A stretch of 21,117 nucleotides of DNA from Bacillota bacterium (GCA_017861495.1 JAGFXW010000014.1:1-21117); one strand, 5' to 3'. Counted from the stretch's first letter, positions 1 to 9,206 are shown. The notes: generated by a model from the letters alone, not told the origin. Program-made: numbers and translations.

Positions 1-1
1 T

Positions 2-268
2 ACTATTAATAATGGACCGTTGGCAACCATTGGCGGATTGCTCACCTATATCAAAGGATTGCGTCCTGCCGGCAAGTTAGGGGCTGCTTTCGGCGCTTAT
101 GGCTGGGGCGGCGGTTCGCAGAAGGTAATCGAGGAGGCTTTGACGCAGGCGTCGATTACTCTTGAAGTTTCGGGATTGTCTCTTCAGTGGAAAGCCAGCG
201 AAGAAGAATTGAAACGCTGTTTTGATTTTGGGGTGCAGTTTGGCAACAAAATTAAACAGGAGAAATGA
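2..268 (+). CDS. FprA-type A-type flavoprotein, C-terminal fragment
   Basis: The reading frame is open from the left edge, so only the last 88 residues are visible and the start lies outside the window. The segment reads as the end of a flavodoxin-like domain: TINNGPLATIGGLL, then GLRPAGKLGAAFGAYGWGGG, then a final amphipathic helix. This is the FMN-binding loop pattern of FprA/flavorubredoxin proteins, which pair a di-iron metallo-beta-lactamase domain with flavodoxin and reduce O2 or NO in anaerobes. The metallo-lactamase part is not in view, so a free-standing flavodoxin cannot be strictly excluded. The gene ends 8 bases before the next start, suggesting co-transcription with the methyltransferase gene. 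The redox role is inferred from the family. Confidence 0.8.
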   Translation, partial: TINNGPLATIGGLLTYIKGLRPAGKLGAAFGAYGWGGGSQKVIEEALTQASITLEVSGLSLQWKASEEELKRCFDFGVQFGNKIKQEK

Positions 269-276
269 GGTAAAGA

Positions 277-1458
277 ATGGGCTCGGTAAGAAAAATATTT
301 TTGCGAAAAGGGGTTCATCATCGTGTTGAGAGCGGACACCCCTGGATATACAAAACAGAGATAGATTATGAGGACGGTTTGGTGTCACCCGGAGATATTG
401 TTGATGTTTATAATTTTCGCCAACGGTTTATTGGCCGGGGCTATTGGAATGGCCGTTCACAAATTACTATTCGTTTATTGACGCGGTCACAGGAAGAAAT
501 TGATCGGGATTTTTTTCAACGTAAGATTGCGGCCGCATGGGAATATCGGAAAAAATTTCTTTCCGAGCCTGATTATTGTCGCTTAATCTACGGGGAAGCC
601 GATTTTTTACCCGGATTAATTGTCGATAAGTTTGGTCCGTACCTGGTAATTCAAACGTTGGCTTTGGGAATAGACCGTTTTAAAGACATGATTGTATCTT
701 TGTTGACCGAAATGTTCCAACCGGAAGGTATTTTTGAGCGGAATGATGTTCCGGTGCGGGAATTGGAAGGACTGGCGCAGCAAAAAGGGTATTTGTACGG
801 AGATTTTCCGACTTGCATCACGGTTAAGGAAAACGGTTTTCCGTTTTATGCGGATATTGAAAATGGGCAAAAAACAGGCTTTTTTTATGATCAACGGGAA
901 AATCGATCCTTTTTGCAGCCAATCATGCCAGGCGCGACGGTTCTGGATTGCTTTTGCCATACCGGCTCATTTGCTGTCCATGCGGCAAAGTATGGAGCCA
1001 AGAGCGTTGAAGCGGTTGATATATCCGAACAGGCAATTGAGTTGGCTATGCAAAATGCACGGTTAAATCAAGTTGAAGAAATTTGCCGGTTCCAGGTAGG
1101 CAATGCCTTCGATATTTTGCGGACTTGGTCTGATCAGCAGCGGTTGTTTGATGTGGTGATATTAGATCCGCCGGCCTTTACAAAAAGCAGATCGTCGATT
1201 GAAGGCGCAGCGAGAGGGTATAAAGAGATTAATTTGCGCGGTTTAAAGATGGTTCGGCCGGGTGGATTTTTGGTTACTTGCTCTTGCTCTTACCACATGG
1301 ATCGTGATTTGTTTCGGGCTATTGTGAATGATGCTGCTCAGGATGCAAAACGGCAAATCCGGCAAGTCGAATATCGTACGCAAGCAAAAGACCACCCGAT
1401 TTTACCGGCATCATCCGAAACGGAATACCTTAAATTTCTGGTTGTTCAGGTACTGTAA
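277..1458 (+). CDS. Class I SAM-dependent rRNA methyltransferase, RlmI/YwbD type (PUA plus methyltransferase)
   Basis: The 393-residue protein has the architecture of RlmI-type 23S rRNA cytosine-C5 methyltransferases. An N-terminal PUA-like domain (about 1-80, with GHPWIYKTEI) is followed by a linker and a Rossmann methyltransferase domain. The SAM-binding motif LDCFCHTGSF lies near residues 222-232, an acidic motif VEAVDIS follows, and the catalytic loop LDPPAFTKS is near 297-305. The TCSCSYHM segment near residue 335 contains Cys residues at the place expected for the catalytic nucleophile. ATG at 277 is preceded by a GAGG-type ribosome site overlapping the upstream stop region. E. coli RlmI acts on C1962 of 23S rRNA, but the exact target here is not shown by sequence, so no symbol is given. 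Confidence 0.88.
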   Translation: MGSVRKIFLRKGVHHRVESGHPWIYKTEIDYEDGLVSPGDIVDVYNFRQRFIGRGYWNGRSQITIRLLTRSQEEIDRDFFQRKIAAAWEYRKKFLSEPDYCRLIYGEADFLPGLIVDKFGPYLVIQTLALGIDRFKDMIVSLLTEMFQPEGIFERNDVPVRELEGLAQQKGYLYGDFPTCITVKENGFPFYADIENGQKTGFFYDQRENRSFLQPIMPGATVLDCFCHTGSFAVHAAKYGAKSVEAVDISEQAIELAMQNARLNQVEEICRFQVGNAFDILRTWSDQQRLFDVVILDPPAFTKSRSSIEGAARGYKEINLRGLKMVRPGGFLVTCSCSYHMDRDLFRAIVNDAAQDAKRQIRQVEYRTQAKDHPILPASSETEYLKFLVVQVL

Positions 1459-1462
1459 GTTA

Positions 1463-1509
1463 AAACCGGCAGACGTTGTGAACTTGAAAAAATCAACGTC
1501 TGCCGGTTT
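1463..1509 (+). terminator. Hairpin after the methyltransferase gene
   Basis: A perfect 16-bp inverted repeat (1463-1478 with 1494-1509, core CCGGCAGACGTTG) encloses a 15-base loop and begins 4 bases after the stop codon. Only a short T-rich run (TTTATAT) follows, so intrinsic termination may be weak. Its position between the first transcription unit and the ctsR promoter fits a terminator. Confidence 0.7.
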
Positions 1510-1579
1510 ATATAAGGGCTAGTCTGGATTGTATAACCAATCACGCTATTTTTTTAAAAATTTTATAAGAATTTTTCTA

Positions 1580-1608
1580 TTGTTAAAAGTCAAAAAGTCA
1601 AATATAAT
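1580..1608 (+). promoter_or_regulatory. Promoter of the ctsR operon with overlapping tandem GTCAAA element (putative CtsR operator)
   Basis: TTGTTA (1580-1585) and TATAAT (1603-1608) are separated by 17 bp, a good sigma-A promoter 38 bases before the ctsR start. Two GTCAAA copies lie in the spacer at 1589-1594 and 1597-1602, preceded by a related GTTAAA at 1582-1587. GTCAAA is the core of the known CtsR operator. The classical box has the two heptamers 10 bp apart start to start; here the spacing is 8 bp. Autorepression by CtsR is therefore likely from context, but the operator is non-canonical. Confidence 0.72.
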
Positions 1609-1645
1609 AGTATTAAACAGTAATTCAAAATGCAGGAGTGTAATT

Positions 1646-2095
1646 ATGGGAAATATTGCCGATCTGATAGAACGATTTATTCTTTCCCGCTTGTCCGGAC
1701 AAAGCAATAATTATGTTTTACTGCAGCGCAATGAACTGGCCGATGAGTTAGCTTGCGCTCCGTCACAGATTAGTTATGTCTTGAATACCCGTTTTACGGT
1801 GGAACGCGGTTTTTTAGTGGAATCCAGAAGAGGCTCCGGCGGGTATATCCGTGTTATACGGGTATTGCCGCATGCTGCGCCGTATGAAGAGCAAGGGGAA
1901 CGGAGAGGAAAAACGCCGGTTGTTGCCGACACTATTGAAAATATTATTGCCAGATTGTATCAGCAACAACGTTTGACCCGGCGAGAGGCCGCCTTGATGC
2001 AGAAGTTTTTTGCGATCATGAAGGATCGAATGGAGATACCGGAGCAGTTTGAAGTGCTGCAGTCGTTGTTGCTTACTTTAGCCCATTATTCATAG
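1646..2095 (+). CDS. ctsR: CtsR, transcriptional repressor of class III heat-shock genes
   Basis: The 149-residue protein matches CtsR in length and sequence. It has an N-terminal winged helix-turn-helix (LADELACAPSQISYVLNTRF), a glycine-rich wing RRGSGGYIR at about residues 61-69, and a C-terminal helical dimerisation domain. In the family the glycine-rich wing senses heat and carries the arginines targeted or recognised by McsB. The wing here reads RGSGG where B. subtilis has RGGGG. ATG at 1646 is chosen because AGGAG at 1634-1638 sits 7 bases upstream; a longer frame extends 5' but runs through the promoter. The protein should repress its own operon at normal temperature and be degraded through McsB-ClpCP under stress. 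Confidence 0.96.
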   Translation: MGNIADLIERFILSRLSGQSNNYVLLQRNELADELACAPSQISYVLNTRFTVERGFLVESRRGSGGYIRVIRVLPHAAPYEEQGERRGKTPVVADTIENIIARLYQQQRLTRREAALMQKFFAIMKDRMEIPEQFEVLQSLLLTLAHYS

Positions 2096-2106
2096 GGGGA
2101 ATGGTT

Positions 2107-2628
2107 ATGCTATGTGATAATTGTAAAAAACGTCCCGCCTCTGTGCATATCACAGAAATAAATAATCAGGAAAAAACCGAAAAACATCTTTGCGAACAAT
2201 GTGCGCAAAGTGGAGGAGAAATCAGTTTTTCGGCAAATCCGGGTTTTTCTGTGCAAGACTTGCTGAAAGGAATGTTCAAAGTTGCTGTTACCGAGTCAGC
2301 TGTACCGCAAGGCGAGGTGTTTTGCCCTAATTGCGGGATGGCATACAGTGATTTTAGCCGTAATGGGAAAATGGGCTGCGGCGTATGTTACCAAGCATTT
2401 GGGCAACGACTGGAACCTTTGTTGCGAAGGATTCATGGCAATAATATGCATACCGGAAAAATACCGAAACGCGCTGGAGTCCAGTTGGAAGTTGAACAGC
2501 GGTTAAAACGCCTGCGCAAGCAATTGGAACAGCATGTAGGCAGGGAAGAATATGAACTGGCTGCTAAGGTTCGTGATGAAGTGAAAGCACTGGAGAAGGA
2601 GTTTCTTTCACGGAAAGAGGAAGGGTGA
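2107..2628 (+). CDS. mcsA: McsA, zinc-binding activator of McsB
   Basis: The 173-residue protein has four Cys pairs typical of McsA: CDNC at the N-terminus, CEQC near residue 30, then CPNC and CGVC in the middle. The C-terminus is a UVR-type helical hairpin (EQRLKRLRKQLEQHVGREEYELAAKVRDEV). McsA binds metal and stimulates the McsB arginine kinase. An in-frame ATG at 2101 exists, but the GGGGGA ribosome site at 2095-2100 abuts it. ATG at 2107 has proper 6-base spacing and starts the usual MLCDNC sequence. The gene follows ctsR closely and its end lies just before mcsB. Confidence 0.93.
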   Translation: MLCDNCKKRPASVHITEINNQEKTEKHLCEQCAQSGGEISFSANPGFSVQDLLKGMFKVAVTESAVPQGEVFCPNCGMAYSDFSRNGKMGCGVCYQAFGQRLEPLLRRIHGNNMHTGKIPKRAGVQLEVEQRLKRLRKQLEQHVGREEYELAAKVRDEVKALEKEFLSRKEEG

Positions 2629-2636
2629 GGTGTATT

Positions 2637-3704
2637 GTGGCAGATATAGATAAAATCTTGGAACAATCGCTTAGTCCATGGATGAGCGGCAGTGGTTCTG
2701 AGGCCGATATCGTTTTGTCCAGCAGGGTAAGACTGGCCAGAAATTTGGCGAAACTTCCTTTCCCTAACCAAGCGGACAGCGCGAAAAGTATTTCAGTGCT
2801 TCGAGAACTGCAGCCGTCGGTAGATGATTTAATCCGGATTGACGGGAAGGGGTATCAATGGGTCGATATTGCTGACTTGTCACCGGTAGAACGGCGTGTA
2901 TTGGTTGAAAAGCATGTTGTCAGCTATGATCTCATCCAAGAACCGGTTAACCGGGCGTTAATTATTCGTGAAGATGCCGCAGTCAGTGTGATGATCAACG
3001 AGGAGGACCATTTGCGTATACAGAGTTTACAATCTGGCCTTGACCTCCAAAATGCATTACAGACAGCGAATTTGATTGATGATTGTATAGAGGACCGGCA
3101 TACATTTGCCTTTGACGCCCGCTTGGGCTACCTTACGGCTTGTCCGACGAACTTAGGAACCGGACTGCGGGCCTCCGTGATGGTCCACTTACCGGCATTG
3201 GTTTTGACCCGGCAAATTAACCGGGTGATTTCAGCTGCCACGCAGTTGGGATTGGCAGTTCGCGGCTTGTACGGTGAAGGCACTGAAACGACGGGCAATA
3301 TATTTCAAATATCCAATCAACTAACATTGGGCTATAACGAAATGGAGATTATTGATAATCTGCAAAGCGTAGCCCGGCAGATCGTTAACCAGGAACGGAC
3401 AGCCCGAAATGCGCTTCTGAAAAGCTCAAAGGATGATTTGGAAGACCGGGTATGGAGGGCGTATGGAATTTTACGGTATGTGCGTAAAATTTCCGGACAG
3501 GAAGCATTGGCATTGCTGAGTGAAGTTCGTCTGGGTACGGATTTGAAAATTATTGAAGAAATTGGGCAACAGGTATTTAATGAGCTGTTGGTTGCTACCC
3601 GGTCGAATTTTTTACAACGGCTTAGCGGTCAAAAAGATCTTGATTCACCGGGACGTGATCGATTAAGGGCTCAAGTGATCCGAAAAAAATTGCAGGGGGT
3701 GTAG
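2637..3704 (+). CDS. mcsB: McsB, protein-arginine kinase
   Basis: The 355-residue protein belongs to the phosphagen (guanidino) kinase fold. SSRVRLARN at 28-36 is the nucleotide-binding start. [10 protein letters not shown] at 169-178 carries the active-site cysteine region, and [17 protein letters not shown] follows. McsB phosphorylates arginines on damaged proteins, marking them for ClpC-ClpP, and inactivates CtsR. GTG at 2637 is chosen: GAGG at 2627-2630 gives good spacing and the product begins like known McsB ([16 protein letters not shown]). An in-frame GTG at 2625 overlapping the mcsA stop would add four residues and has its purine-rich site too close. McsB replaces the creatine-kinase N-terminal helical domain with a shorter one, as the length here fits. 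Confidence 0.95.
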   Translation: MADIDKILEQSLSPWMSGSGSEADIVLSSRVRLARNLAKLPFPNQADSAKSISVLRELQPSVDDLIRIDGKGYQWVDIADLSPVERRVLVEKHVVSYDLIQEPVNRALIIREDAAVSVMINEEDHLRIQSLQSGLDLQNALQTANLIDDCIEDRHTFAFDARLGYLTACPTNLGTGLRASVMVHLPALVLTRQINRVISAATQLGLAVRGLYGEGTETTGNIFQISNQLTLGYNEMEIIDNLQSVARQIVNQERTARNALLKSSKDDLEDRVWRAYGILRYVRKISGQEALALLSEVRLGTDLKIIEEIGQQVFNELLVATRSNFLQRLSGQKDLDSPGRDRLRAQVIRKKLQGV

Positions 3705-3708
3705 AGAA

Positions 3709-6156
3709 ATGTTTAACCGGTTTACCGATCGGGCGCAAAATGTACTTTATTTGGCACAGCAGGAGGCAATTCGACTTGGCCATGATTATGTAGGAACCGA
3801 ACATATATTATTAGGCTTGGTGCATGAAGGGGAAGGTGTAGCGGCCAAAGCATTAGGATCGCTTGATATCAACCTGGCAAAAATCCGGGAACAGGTAGAA
3901 GAAATAGTTGGCCGCGGCAATGGCGGTTCGGATCGTTTGGGCTATACGCCACGGGCCAAAAAAGTTATTGAATTAGCTGCTGAGGAAGCCCAGCGAATTG
4001 GGCATAAATACATTGGCACTGAACACCTTTTACTGGGGTTAATCCGCGAAACAGAAGGTGTGTCCGCTTATGTTTTTGATTCTTTGGGAGCTGAACCGGC
4101 AGAAATTGAGCACCGGGTTATGGAACTGCTGGGCGGCACTCCGTCGATGAGTGAGGGGGCCGGTATGAAAAAGATGCCTGAACAAGGGGCATCACAGTCC
4201 AAGACGCCGCTTTTAAATGACTTTGGCCGGGATTTGAACCAACTGGCACGAGAAGGCAAGATTGATCCGGTGATTGGGCGGGAAAACGAAATCCAACGAG
4301 TGATCCAAATTCTCTGCCGGCGGACAAAAAACAACCCGGTTTTAATCGGTGAACCGGGTGTTGGAAAAACGGCGGTCGCAGAAGGGTTGGCACAACGGAT
4401 TGTTGATAACAAAGTCCCGGAGATTTTACGGGGCAAGCGAATTTTTTCGTTAAATATGGCCTCGGTTGTTGCCGGGTCGAAATATCGTGGTGAATTTGAA
4501 GATCGGATGAAAAAGGTAATGGAGGAAATTCGCCAAGCCGGGAATGTGATTTTGTTTATCGATGAGCTGCACACGTTGATTGGAGCGGGGGCTGCAGAAG
4601 GGGCAATCGATGCTGCGAATATTTTAAAACCAATGTTGGCCAGAGGGGAATTGCAAGTTGTTGGTGCGACTACGCTGGATGAATACAAGAAGCATATCGA
4701 AAAGGATGCCGCGCTGGAACGGCGGTTTCAAACGGTGATGGTCGGGGAACCGACGGTCGAAGATGCAATCGAAATTCTACGTGGTTTGCGTGATAAGTAC
4801 GAGGCTTTTCACAGTGCAAAAATCACGGATGAGGCATTGGAAGCGGCCGTAAATCTTTCCCATCGGTATATTTCCGATCGTTTTTTGCCGGACAAAGCGA
4901 TTGACCTTATGGATGAAGCTGCATCGCGTGCCAGGTTGGCAGCTTTTTCACCCCCGCCGGATTTAAAAGAGATTGAAAAGCGATTACAAAAAGTGATTAC
5001 GGAAAAAGAAGCGGCGATTGCAGCGCAAGAATATGAACAAGCGGCCAAATTGCGCGATGATGAACGCATAATCCGCGACGAACTGGAAAATAAACAGAAA
5101 GAAATGAAACAGCCGGGAAATGAACGGTGTGTAGTCACTGCGGAAGATATAGCGCAAATTGTTGCCAGTTGGACTGGAGTGCCTGTAAAACGACTTACGG
5201 AAAGTGAATCAGAACGCTTATTGCATTTGGAAGAAGTGCTGCACAAGCGTGTAATTGGACAACATAGTGCCGTGGAAGCCGTCGCCAAGGCGGTCCGCCG
5301 AGCGCGAATCGGGTTAAAAGATCCGAAGCGGCCAATTGGATCCTTTATCTTCTTGGGACCGACCGGGGTAGGAAAAACGGAATTAGCCCGGTCTTTGGCC
5401 GAAGCGTTATTTGGTGATGAAAACTTAATGATCCGTCTGGATATGTCAGAGTATATGGAAAAACATACCGTTTCCAGATTGGTAGGCGCTCCACCTGGAT
5501 ACGTCGGTTATGAAGAAGGCGGCCAACTCACAGATGTTGTGCGACGGAAGCCGTATTCGGTCATTTTGCTGGATGAGATTGAAAAAGCGCACCACGATGT
5601 TTTCAATATTCTACTGCAAGTCCTGGAAGATGGCCGCTTGACGGATGGTAAGGGAAGAACGGTGGATTTTAAGAACACAGTGGTTATTATGACATCCAAT
5701 GTGGGCGCTCAAAATTTACGGAAAGACAGTGCCGGGCTCGGCTTTTTAGCCGATAGTTCGGATAGCAAAGATAAGGAAGATGCAGCGAAAAACCGTGTTA
5801 TGGAGGAAGTAAAAAAGACATTTCGTCCGGAATTTTTGAACCGCGTAGATGAAATTATCGTGTTTGACCGGCTGTCGGATGAAGAATTAAAACAAATCGT
5901 GGATATTATGTTGAAGGATGTTGCAAAACTTTTGCAGGCCAATCATTTGGCAATGGACGTGACTGATGGCGCGAAGGTTGAATTACTGAAAGCGGGGAAA
6001 GACTATGCTTACGGCGCCCGTCCATTGCGAAGGGCCATTCAAAAAATGGTAGAAGACCGCATTGCGGAAATGATGTTGAGCAAGAAGTTGGGTGACAACG
6101 ACACCGTGATTGTTGATGTCGATCCAAGTGGAAAACTTACTTTTGCGAAAAAATAG
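3709..6156 (+). CDS. clpC: ClpC, AAA+ unfoldase of the ClpCP protease
   Basis: The 815-residue protein has the full ClpC layout. Two Clp-N repeats lie at about 1-145 (paired [19 protein letters not shown] and [19 protein letters not shown]). Nucleotide domain D1 has Walker A GEPGVGKT at 214-221 and Walker B ending at D285. A middle domain carries a UVR-like segment ([12 protein letters not shown] near 441). Domain D2 has Walker A GPTGVGKT at 550-557 and Walker B ending at D622. With ClpP it unfolds arginine-phosphorylated and adaptor-delivered substrates such as CtsR. It is the last gene of the heat-shock operon, 4 bases after mcsB, and is followed by a terminator. No defect is seen. Confidence 0.97.
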   Translation: MFNRFTDRAQNVLYLAQQEAIRLGHDYVGTEHILLGLVHEGEGVAAKALGSLDINLAKIREQVEEIVGRGNGGSDRLGYTPRAKKVIELAAEEAQRIGHKYIGTEHLLLGLIRETEGVSAYVFDSLGAEPAEIEHRVMELLGGTPSMSEGAGMKKMPEQGASQSKTPLLNDFGRDLNQLAREGKIDPVIGRENEIQRVIQILCRRTKNNPVLIGEPGVGKTAVAEGLAQRIVDNKVPEILRGKRIFSLNMASVVAGSKYRGEFEDRMKKVMEEIRQAGNVILFIDELHTLIGAGAAEGAIDAANILKPMLARGELQVVGATTLDEYKKHIEKDAALERRFQTVMVGEPTVEDAIEILRGLRDKYEAFHSAKITDEALEAAVNLSHRYISDRFLPDKAIDLMDEAASRARLAAFSPPPDLKEIEKRLQKVITEKEAAIAAQEYEQAAKLRDDERIIRDELENKQKEMKQPGNERCVVTAEDIAQIVASWTGVPVKRLTESESERLLHLEEVLHKRVIGQHSAVEAVAKAVRRARIGLKDPKRPIGSFIFLGPTGVGKTELARSLAEALFGDENLMIRLDMSEYMEKHTVSRLVGAPPGYVGYEEGGQLTDVVRRKPYSVILLDEIEKAHHDVFNILLQVLEDGRLTDGKGRTVDFKNTVVIMTSNVGAQNLRKDSAGLGFLADSSDSKDKEDAAKNRVMEEVKKTFRPEFLNRVDEIIVFDRLSDEELKQIVDIMLKDVAKLLQANHLAMDVTDGAKVELLKAGKDYAYGARPLRRAIQKMVEDRIAEMMLSKKLGDNDTVIVDVDPSGKLTFAKK

Positions 6157-6200
6157 CATATTGGGTAACACTTGGGCAGGAAATGAACAGAAAAACAGCG

Positions 6201-6234
6201 AAAAAAGCACTCAGTATATACTGGGTGCTTTTTT
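6201..6234 (+). terminator. Terminator after clpC, symmetric
   Basis: A-rich/T-rich inverted repeat: AAAAAAGCACTCAGTA (6201-6216) pairs with TACTGGGTGCTTTTTT (6219-6234) with a single T-G wobble. The closing loop is very short, so the top pairs probably open. The right arm ends in a six-T run, the usual intrinsic terminator form. It could act on both strands. Confidence 0.85.
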
Positions 6235-6263
6235 CCTGAGAAATGGGAAGGGGTTTTTACAAA

Positions 6264-7625
6264 TTGGCCAAGTCGAAACTGCAATTTGTTTGTCAGTCCT
6301 GTGGTTATATTTCCTCTAAATGGCTGGGGCACTGTCCTGGGTGCGATGAATGGAACAGCATGGTTGAAGAACAAGTGACCATCTCGCATACAAGTAAAGC
6401 TGCTGTTGGCAGTGGCAGTAAACCGCAACCAATTGATGAAGTCGATACTTCCCGCGTTCCGCGCCGGAATACCGGTCTTTATGAGGTCGATCGTGTTTTG
6501 GGCGGTGGGATTGTTCCAGGATCATTGATTTTGATTGGTGGTGATCCGGGTATTGGCAAGTCAACCTTGTTGCTTCAAGTTGCAAGCGGCGTAAGCCGTG
6601 ATTATGGTGATGTGTTGTATGTTTCCGGTGAGGAATCCGCTGCACAAACAAAGATGCGGGCCGAACGGCTTGGCGAGTTGCAAAAACGCCTATTGGTTAT
6701 GACGGAAACAAATTTGGATGAAATTATTTTGCAGGCGACGACATTGAAACCCGCTTTGGTCGTGATTGATTCCATACAGACCATGTTTAGTCCGGAAATT
6801 CCTTCTGCGCCGGGGAGTGTGGGCCAGGTTCGCGAATCAACCGGAAAATTGTTACGGTTTGCCAAAGGGACCAGTATTCCGGTTGCGATTATTGGGCATG
6901 TAACGAAAGAAGGAAACATTGCCGGACCAAGGCTGTTGGAACATATGGTGGATGTTGTTCTTTATCTGGAAGGAGAGCGAAGCTATACTTTCCGAGTTTT
7001 GCGAGCCATCAAAAACAGGTTCGGATCAACGAGCGAAAGCGGTATCTTTGCCATGGAAGAAAACGGATTGGTTCAGGTTGATAATCCTTCTTCCCTACTG
7101 CTGGCAGAGCGGCCGCACGGTGTTCCGGGATCTGTGGTTCTTGCCGGCATGGAAGGTATGCGTCCTCTGTTGTTTGAAATTCAGGCGTTGGTGAGTAAAA
7201 CCTGCTTTGGAATGCCAAGGCGTATGGCGGTCGGATTTGATTATAACCGGCTTGTGTTGATTATGGCGGTTTTAGAAAAACGGGTAGGGCTTGCCTTGTC
7301 GGACCAAGATGCATACGTCAACGCGGTTGGCGGCATCAAAACCGTGGAGCCTGCTACTGATTTGGCCATCGCGTTAGCTCTTATTTCCAGCTACCGCAAT
7401 ATTATCGTTCACGAACAGACGGTTGTGATGGGGGAGATTGGATTAACCGGGGAAGTGCGTATGGTGTCCAGGGTGGATGCCCGTATTGCTGAAGCGGCAA
7501 CATTGGGCTTCAAGCGGTTTGTTATTCCTGGTGGTAATAGTAAAGGCCTGAAGATCCGTCGCTCCGATCTGCAAATTATCGGAGTCAATCAATTGACGGA
7601 AGCAATGGAGGCGGTTTTCCTATGA
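6264..7625 (+). CDS. radA: RadA/Sms, DNA branch-migration ATPase
   Basis: The 453-residue protein shows the RadA hallmarks. An N-terminal zinc finger uses C10, C13, C24 and C27. A RecA-like core has Walker A GGDPGIGKS at 92-100. The RadA-specific KNRFG motif is at 250-254. A C-terminal Lon-like domain starts around residue 280. RadA processes recombination intermediates. A TTG start at 6264 is preferred: GGAAGGGG at 6246-6253 gives 10-base spacing and the product begins MAKSKLQFVC as in the family. An in-frame ATG at 6243 overlaps that purine-rich site. No clear promoter is visible between the clpC terminator and this gene, so read-through or a weak promoter is possible. Its stop overlaps the disA start. 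Confidence 0.95.
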   Translation: MAKSKLQFVCQSCGYISSKWLGHCPGCDEWNSMVEEQVTISHTSKAAVGSGSKPQPIDEVDTSRVPRRNTGLYEVDRVLGGGIVPGSLILIGGDPGIGKSTLLLQVASGVSRDYGDVLYVSGEESAAQTKMRAERLGELQKRLLVMTETNLDEIILQATTLKPALVVIDSIQTMFSPEIPSAPGSVGQVRESTGKLLRFAKGTSIPVAIIGHVTKEGNIAGPRLLEHMVDVVLYLEGERSYTFRVLRAIKNRFGSTSESGIFAMEENGLVQVDNPSSLLLAERPHGVPGSVVLAGMEGMRPLLFEIQALVSKTCFGMPRRMAVGFDYNRLVLIMAVLEKRVGLALSDQDAYVNAVGGIKTVEPATDLAIALALISSYRNIIVHEQTVVMGEIGLTGEVRMVSRVDARIAEAATLGFKRFVIPGGNSKGLKIRRSDLQIIGVNQLTEAMEAVFL

Positions 7626-8704
7626 CAAAAGGTAAAGATAGACAGCTGTGGGATGCAAGATTTATTAAGGCTATGAAAACCTTGGCAGTAGGAACTCCTT
7701 TGCGCGAGGGCCTTGAGAATATTTTGAAAGCGAAAATGGGGGCATTGATTTTAATTGGCAGCAGCCCCCAATCCTTATCAGTTGTTGATGGCGGTTTTCC
7801 CGTACAATGTGAATATTCGCCATCCAGTTTGTACGAGTTGGCGAAAATGGACGGCGCGCTTGTTCTTTCCGGTGATTTGAAACAGATATTATTTGCGAAC
7901 GCGCAATTAGTTCCTGATTCGAATATCTTTACGTCGGAGACCGGCACCCGTCATCGCACGGCAGAACGGGTAGCGAGGCAGACTGGAGCCATGGTGATTG
8001 CCATATCACAACGGAGAAATATTATATCTTTGTATTTAGGAGCGTTGCATTATACGCTGAAGGATGTCGGATCGATTCTAAACAGTTCGAACCAAGCGGT
8101 GCAGACACTTGAGAGATACAGCAATGTATTGCATAAGGAACTAAACACGCTGAGCGCCTTGGAGTTTGAAAATTTAGCTACTTTGGGCGATGTGGCCAAT
8201 GTGATCATTCGTGCCGAGCAGGTGGCGAGGATTTCGCAGGATATTGACCATTATATTATTGAGTTAGGGACTGAGGGCCATTTAATTCGAATGCAAAAAA
8301 CAGAGATTATATCCAATGTGGACAATGTTCAATTTTTGCTTAAAGATTATTGTCTGCACTCTGATTTCAAAACGATTGATTCTATCAGGGAACAATTGAA
8401 CGCTTTACCGGTCGAAAATTTGGAACCATACACTATTTGCCGCCTATTAGGTCATGGTGTTATGGCGAATGTGATTGATTTAACCGTTATTCCCCGTGGT
8501 TACCGTTTGCTATTGAAAGTCCGGCGGCTGCCCTTCGCGGTTATTGATAAATTAGTTGACCGATTTCAAACATTACCCAAACTTGTGAACGCTACGTTGG
8601 AGGAACTTGATGCGGTAGAAGGGATCGGGGAGGTTCGTGCCAAGTTGATTAAAGATAATTTGAAGCGGGCGCGCGCGCAGGTTTTTTTGGATGATTCAGT
8701 GTAA
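7622..8704 (+). CDS. disA: DisA, DNA-integrity scanning diadenylate cyclase
   Basis: The 360-residue protein makes c-di-AMP from two ATP. The DAC domain has DGA at 77-79 and RHRTA at 110-114, the catalytic signatures of DisA. The central helical spine follows, and a C-terminal helix-hairpin-helix domain (LPKLVNATLEELDAVEGIGEVRAKLI) binds branched DNA, which shuts off synthesis. ATG at 7622 overlaps the radA stop by four bases, with GGAGG at 7607-7611. The pairing with radA is common in Firmicutes and fits a shared role at recombination intermediates and stalled forks. Confidence 0.96.
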   Translation: MTKGKDRQLWDARFIKAMKTLAVGTPLREGLENILKAKMGALILIGSSPQSLSVVDGGFPVQCEYSPSSLYELAKMDGALVLSGDLKQILFANAQLVPDSNIFTSETGTRHRTAERVARQTGAMVIAISQRRNIISLYLGALHYTLKDVGSILNSSNQAVQTLERYSNVLHKELNTLSALEFENLATLGDVANVIIRAEQVARISQDIDHYIIELGTEGHLIRMQKTEIISNVDNVQFLLKDYCLHSDFKTIDSIREQLNALPVENLEPYTICRLLGHGVMANVIDLTVIPRGYRLLLKVRRLPFAVIDKLVDRFQTLPKLVNATLEELDAVEGIGEVRAKLIKDNLKRARAQVFLDDSV

Positions 8705-8721
8705 AATTTTGCTGTATAGAC

Positions 8722-8783
8722 ATAAAACAACGGTCTCGAAAAGCCGCAAGTTTCCTTGCGGCTTTTCGAGACCGTTGTTTTAT
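8722..8783. terminator. 29-bp perfect hairpin, bidirectional terminator between convergent genes
   Basis: The arms 8722-8750 and 8755-8783 are exact reverse complements over 29 bp around a 4-base TTTC loop. The lower stem is A/T-rich (ATAAAACAA / TTGTTTTAT) and the upper stem G/C-rich, so each direction ends in a T-rich run. It lies between disA (+) and the minus-strand gene at 8811-9206 and can terminate both. Confidence 0.88.
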
Positions 8784-8810
8784 TGTATTTATGTTTAAAA
8801 ATAGACGAAA

Positions 8811-9206
8811 TTATGACAGATGGAAAAATCCCAGAGTATTTACTCTTTTTTGCTCTTCCTCCATTATATCTTGCAAATCAAGCCCTGCTAAATTGCAAAT
8901 AGCCGTGAAATAGAATAAACAGTGTCCCAATTCTTTCGCTAAGATTTCTTTACAGGAGGCGCAAGGCTCGCCGGACAAGTGAGACGACATATATTGCTGT
9001 AAATCACTGTAATTTGCATCGATTGGGATTTGCTGGCGGGAAGCAGTAACTTTTACGCACCCACATTCAGTGACCGCTTTGGCAAAAGCCCGATTCACTC
9101 TGGCGGATGCTTCCAAATGCTTGGACATGATATCTAAAATACTACGATGGCGGATTAAATATTTATCCACGGTCTTATGAAAATCTTGGCAACTTTTATC
9201 ATGCAC
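8811..9206 (-). CDS. Conserved small protein of unknown function, MazG-like helix
   Basis: The 131-residue soluble protein is predicted to be mostly helical. I do not assign a function. Its C-terminal third, EILAKELGHCLFYFTAICNLAGLDLQDIMEEEQKRV, resembles the E..ELGD.LFYL...N helix pair of all-alpha MazG-type nucleotide pyrophosphohydrolases. The acidic residue normally after ELG is replaced by His, and the N-terminal catalytic E-rich helix is not evident. It has a CGC and a CASC pair that could bind metal. I recall similar proteins next to disA/cdnL in other Firmicutes, sometimes labelled DUF1573, but this is unverified. The start is GTG at 9206 with GAGG upstream on the minus strand. It runs against its neighbours and has a consensus promoter. 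Confidence 0.7.
   Translation of the reverse strand: MHDKSCQDFHKTVDKYLIRHRSILDIMSKHLEASARVNRAFAKAVTECGCVKVTASRQQIPIDANYSDLQQYMSSHLSGEPCASCKEILAKELGHCLFYFTAICNLAGLDLQDIMEEEQKRVNTLGFFHLS

Noticed and set aside
4068..4688. 206-residue open frame on the minus strand inside clpC
   Set aside because: It is antisense to conserved ClpC motifs and is serine/proline-rich low-information sequence typical of a shadow frame.
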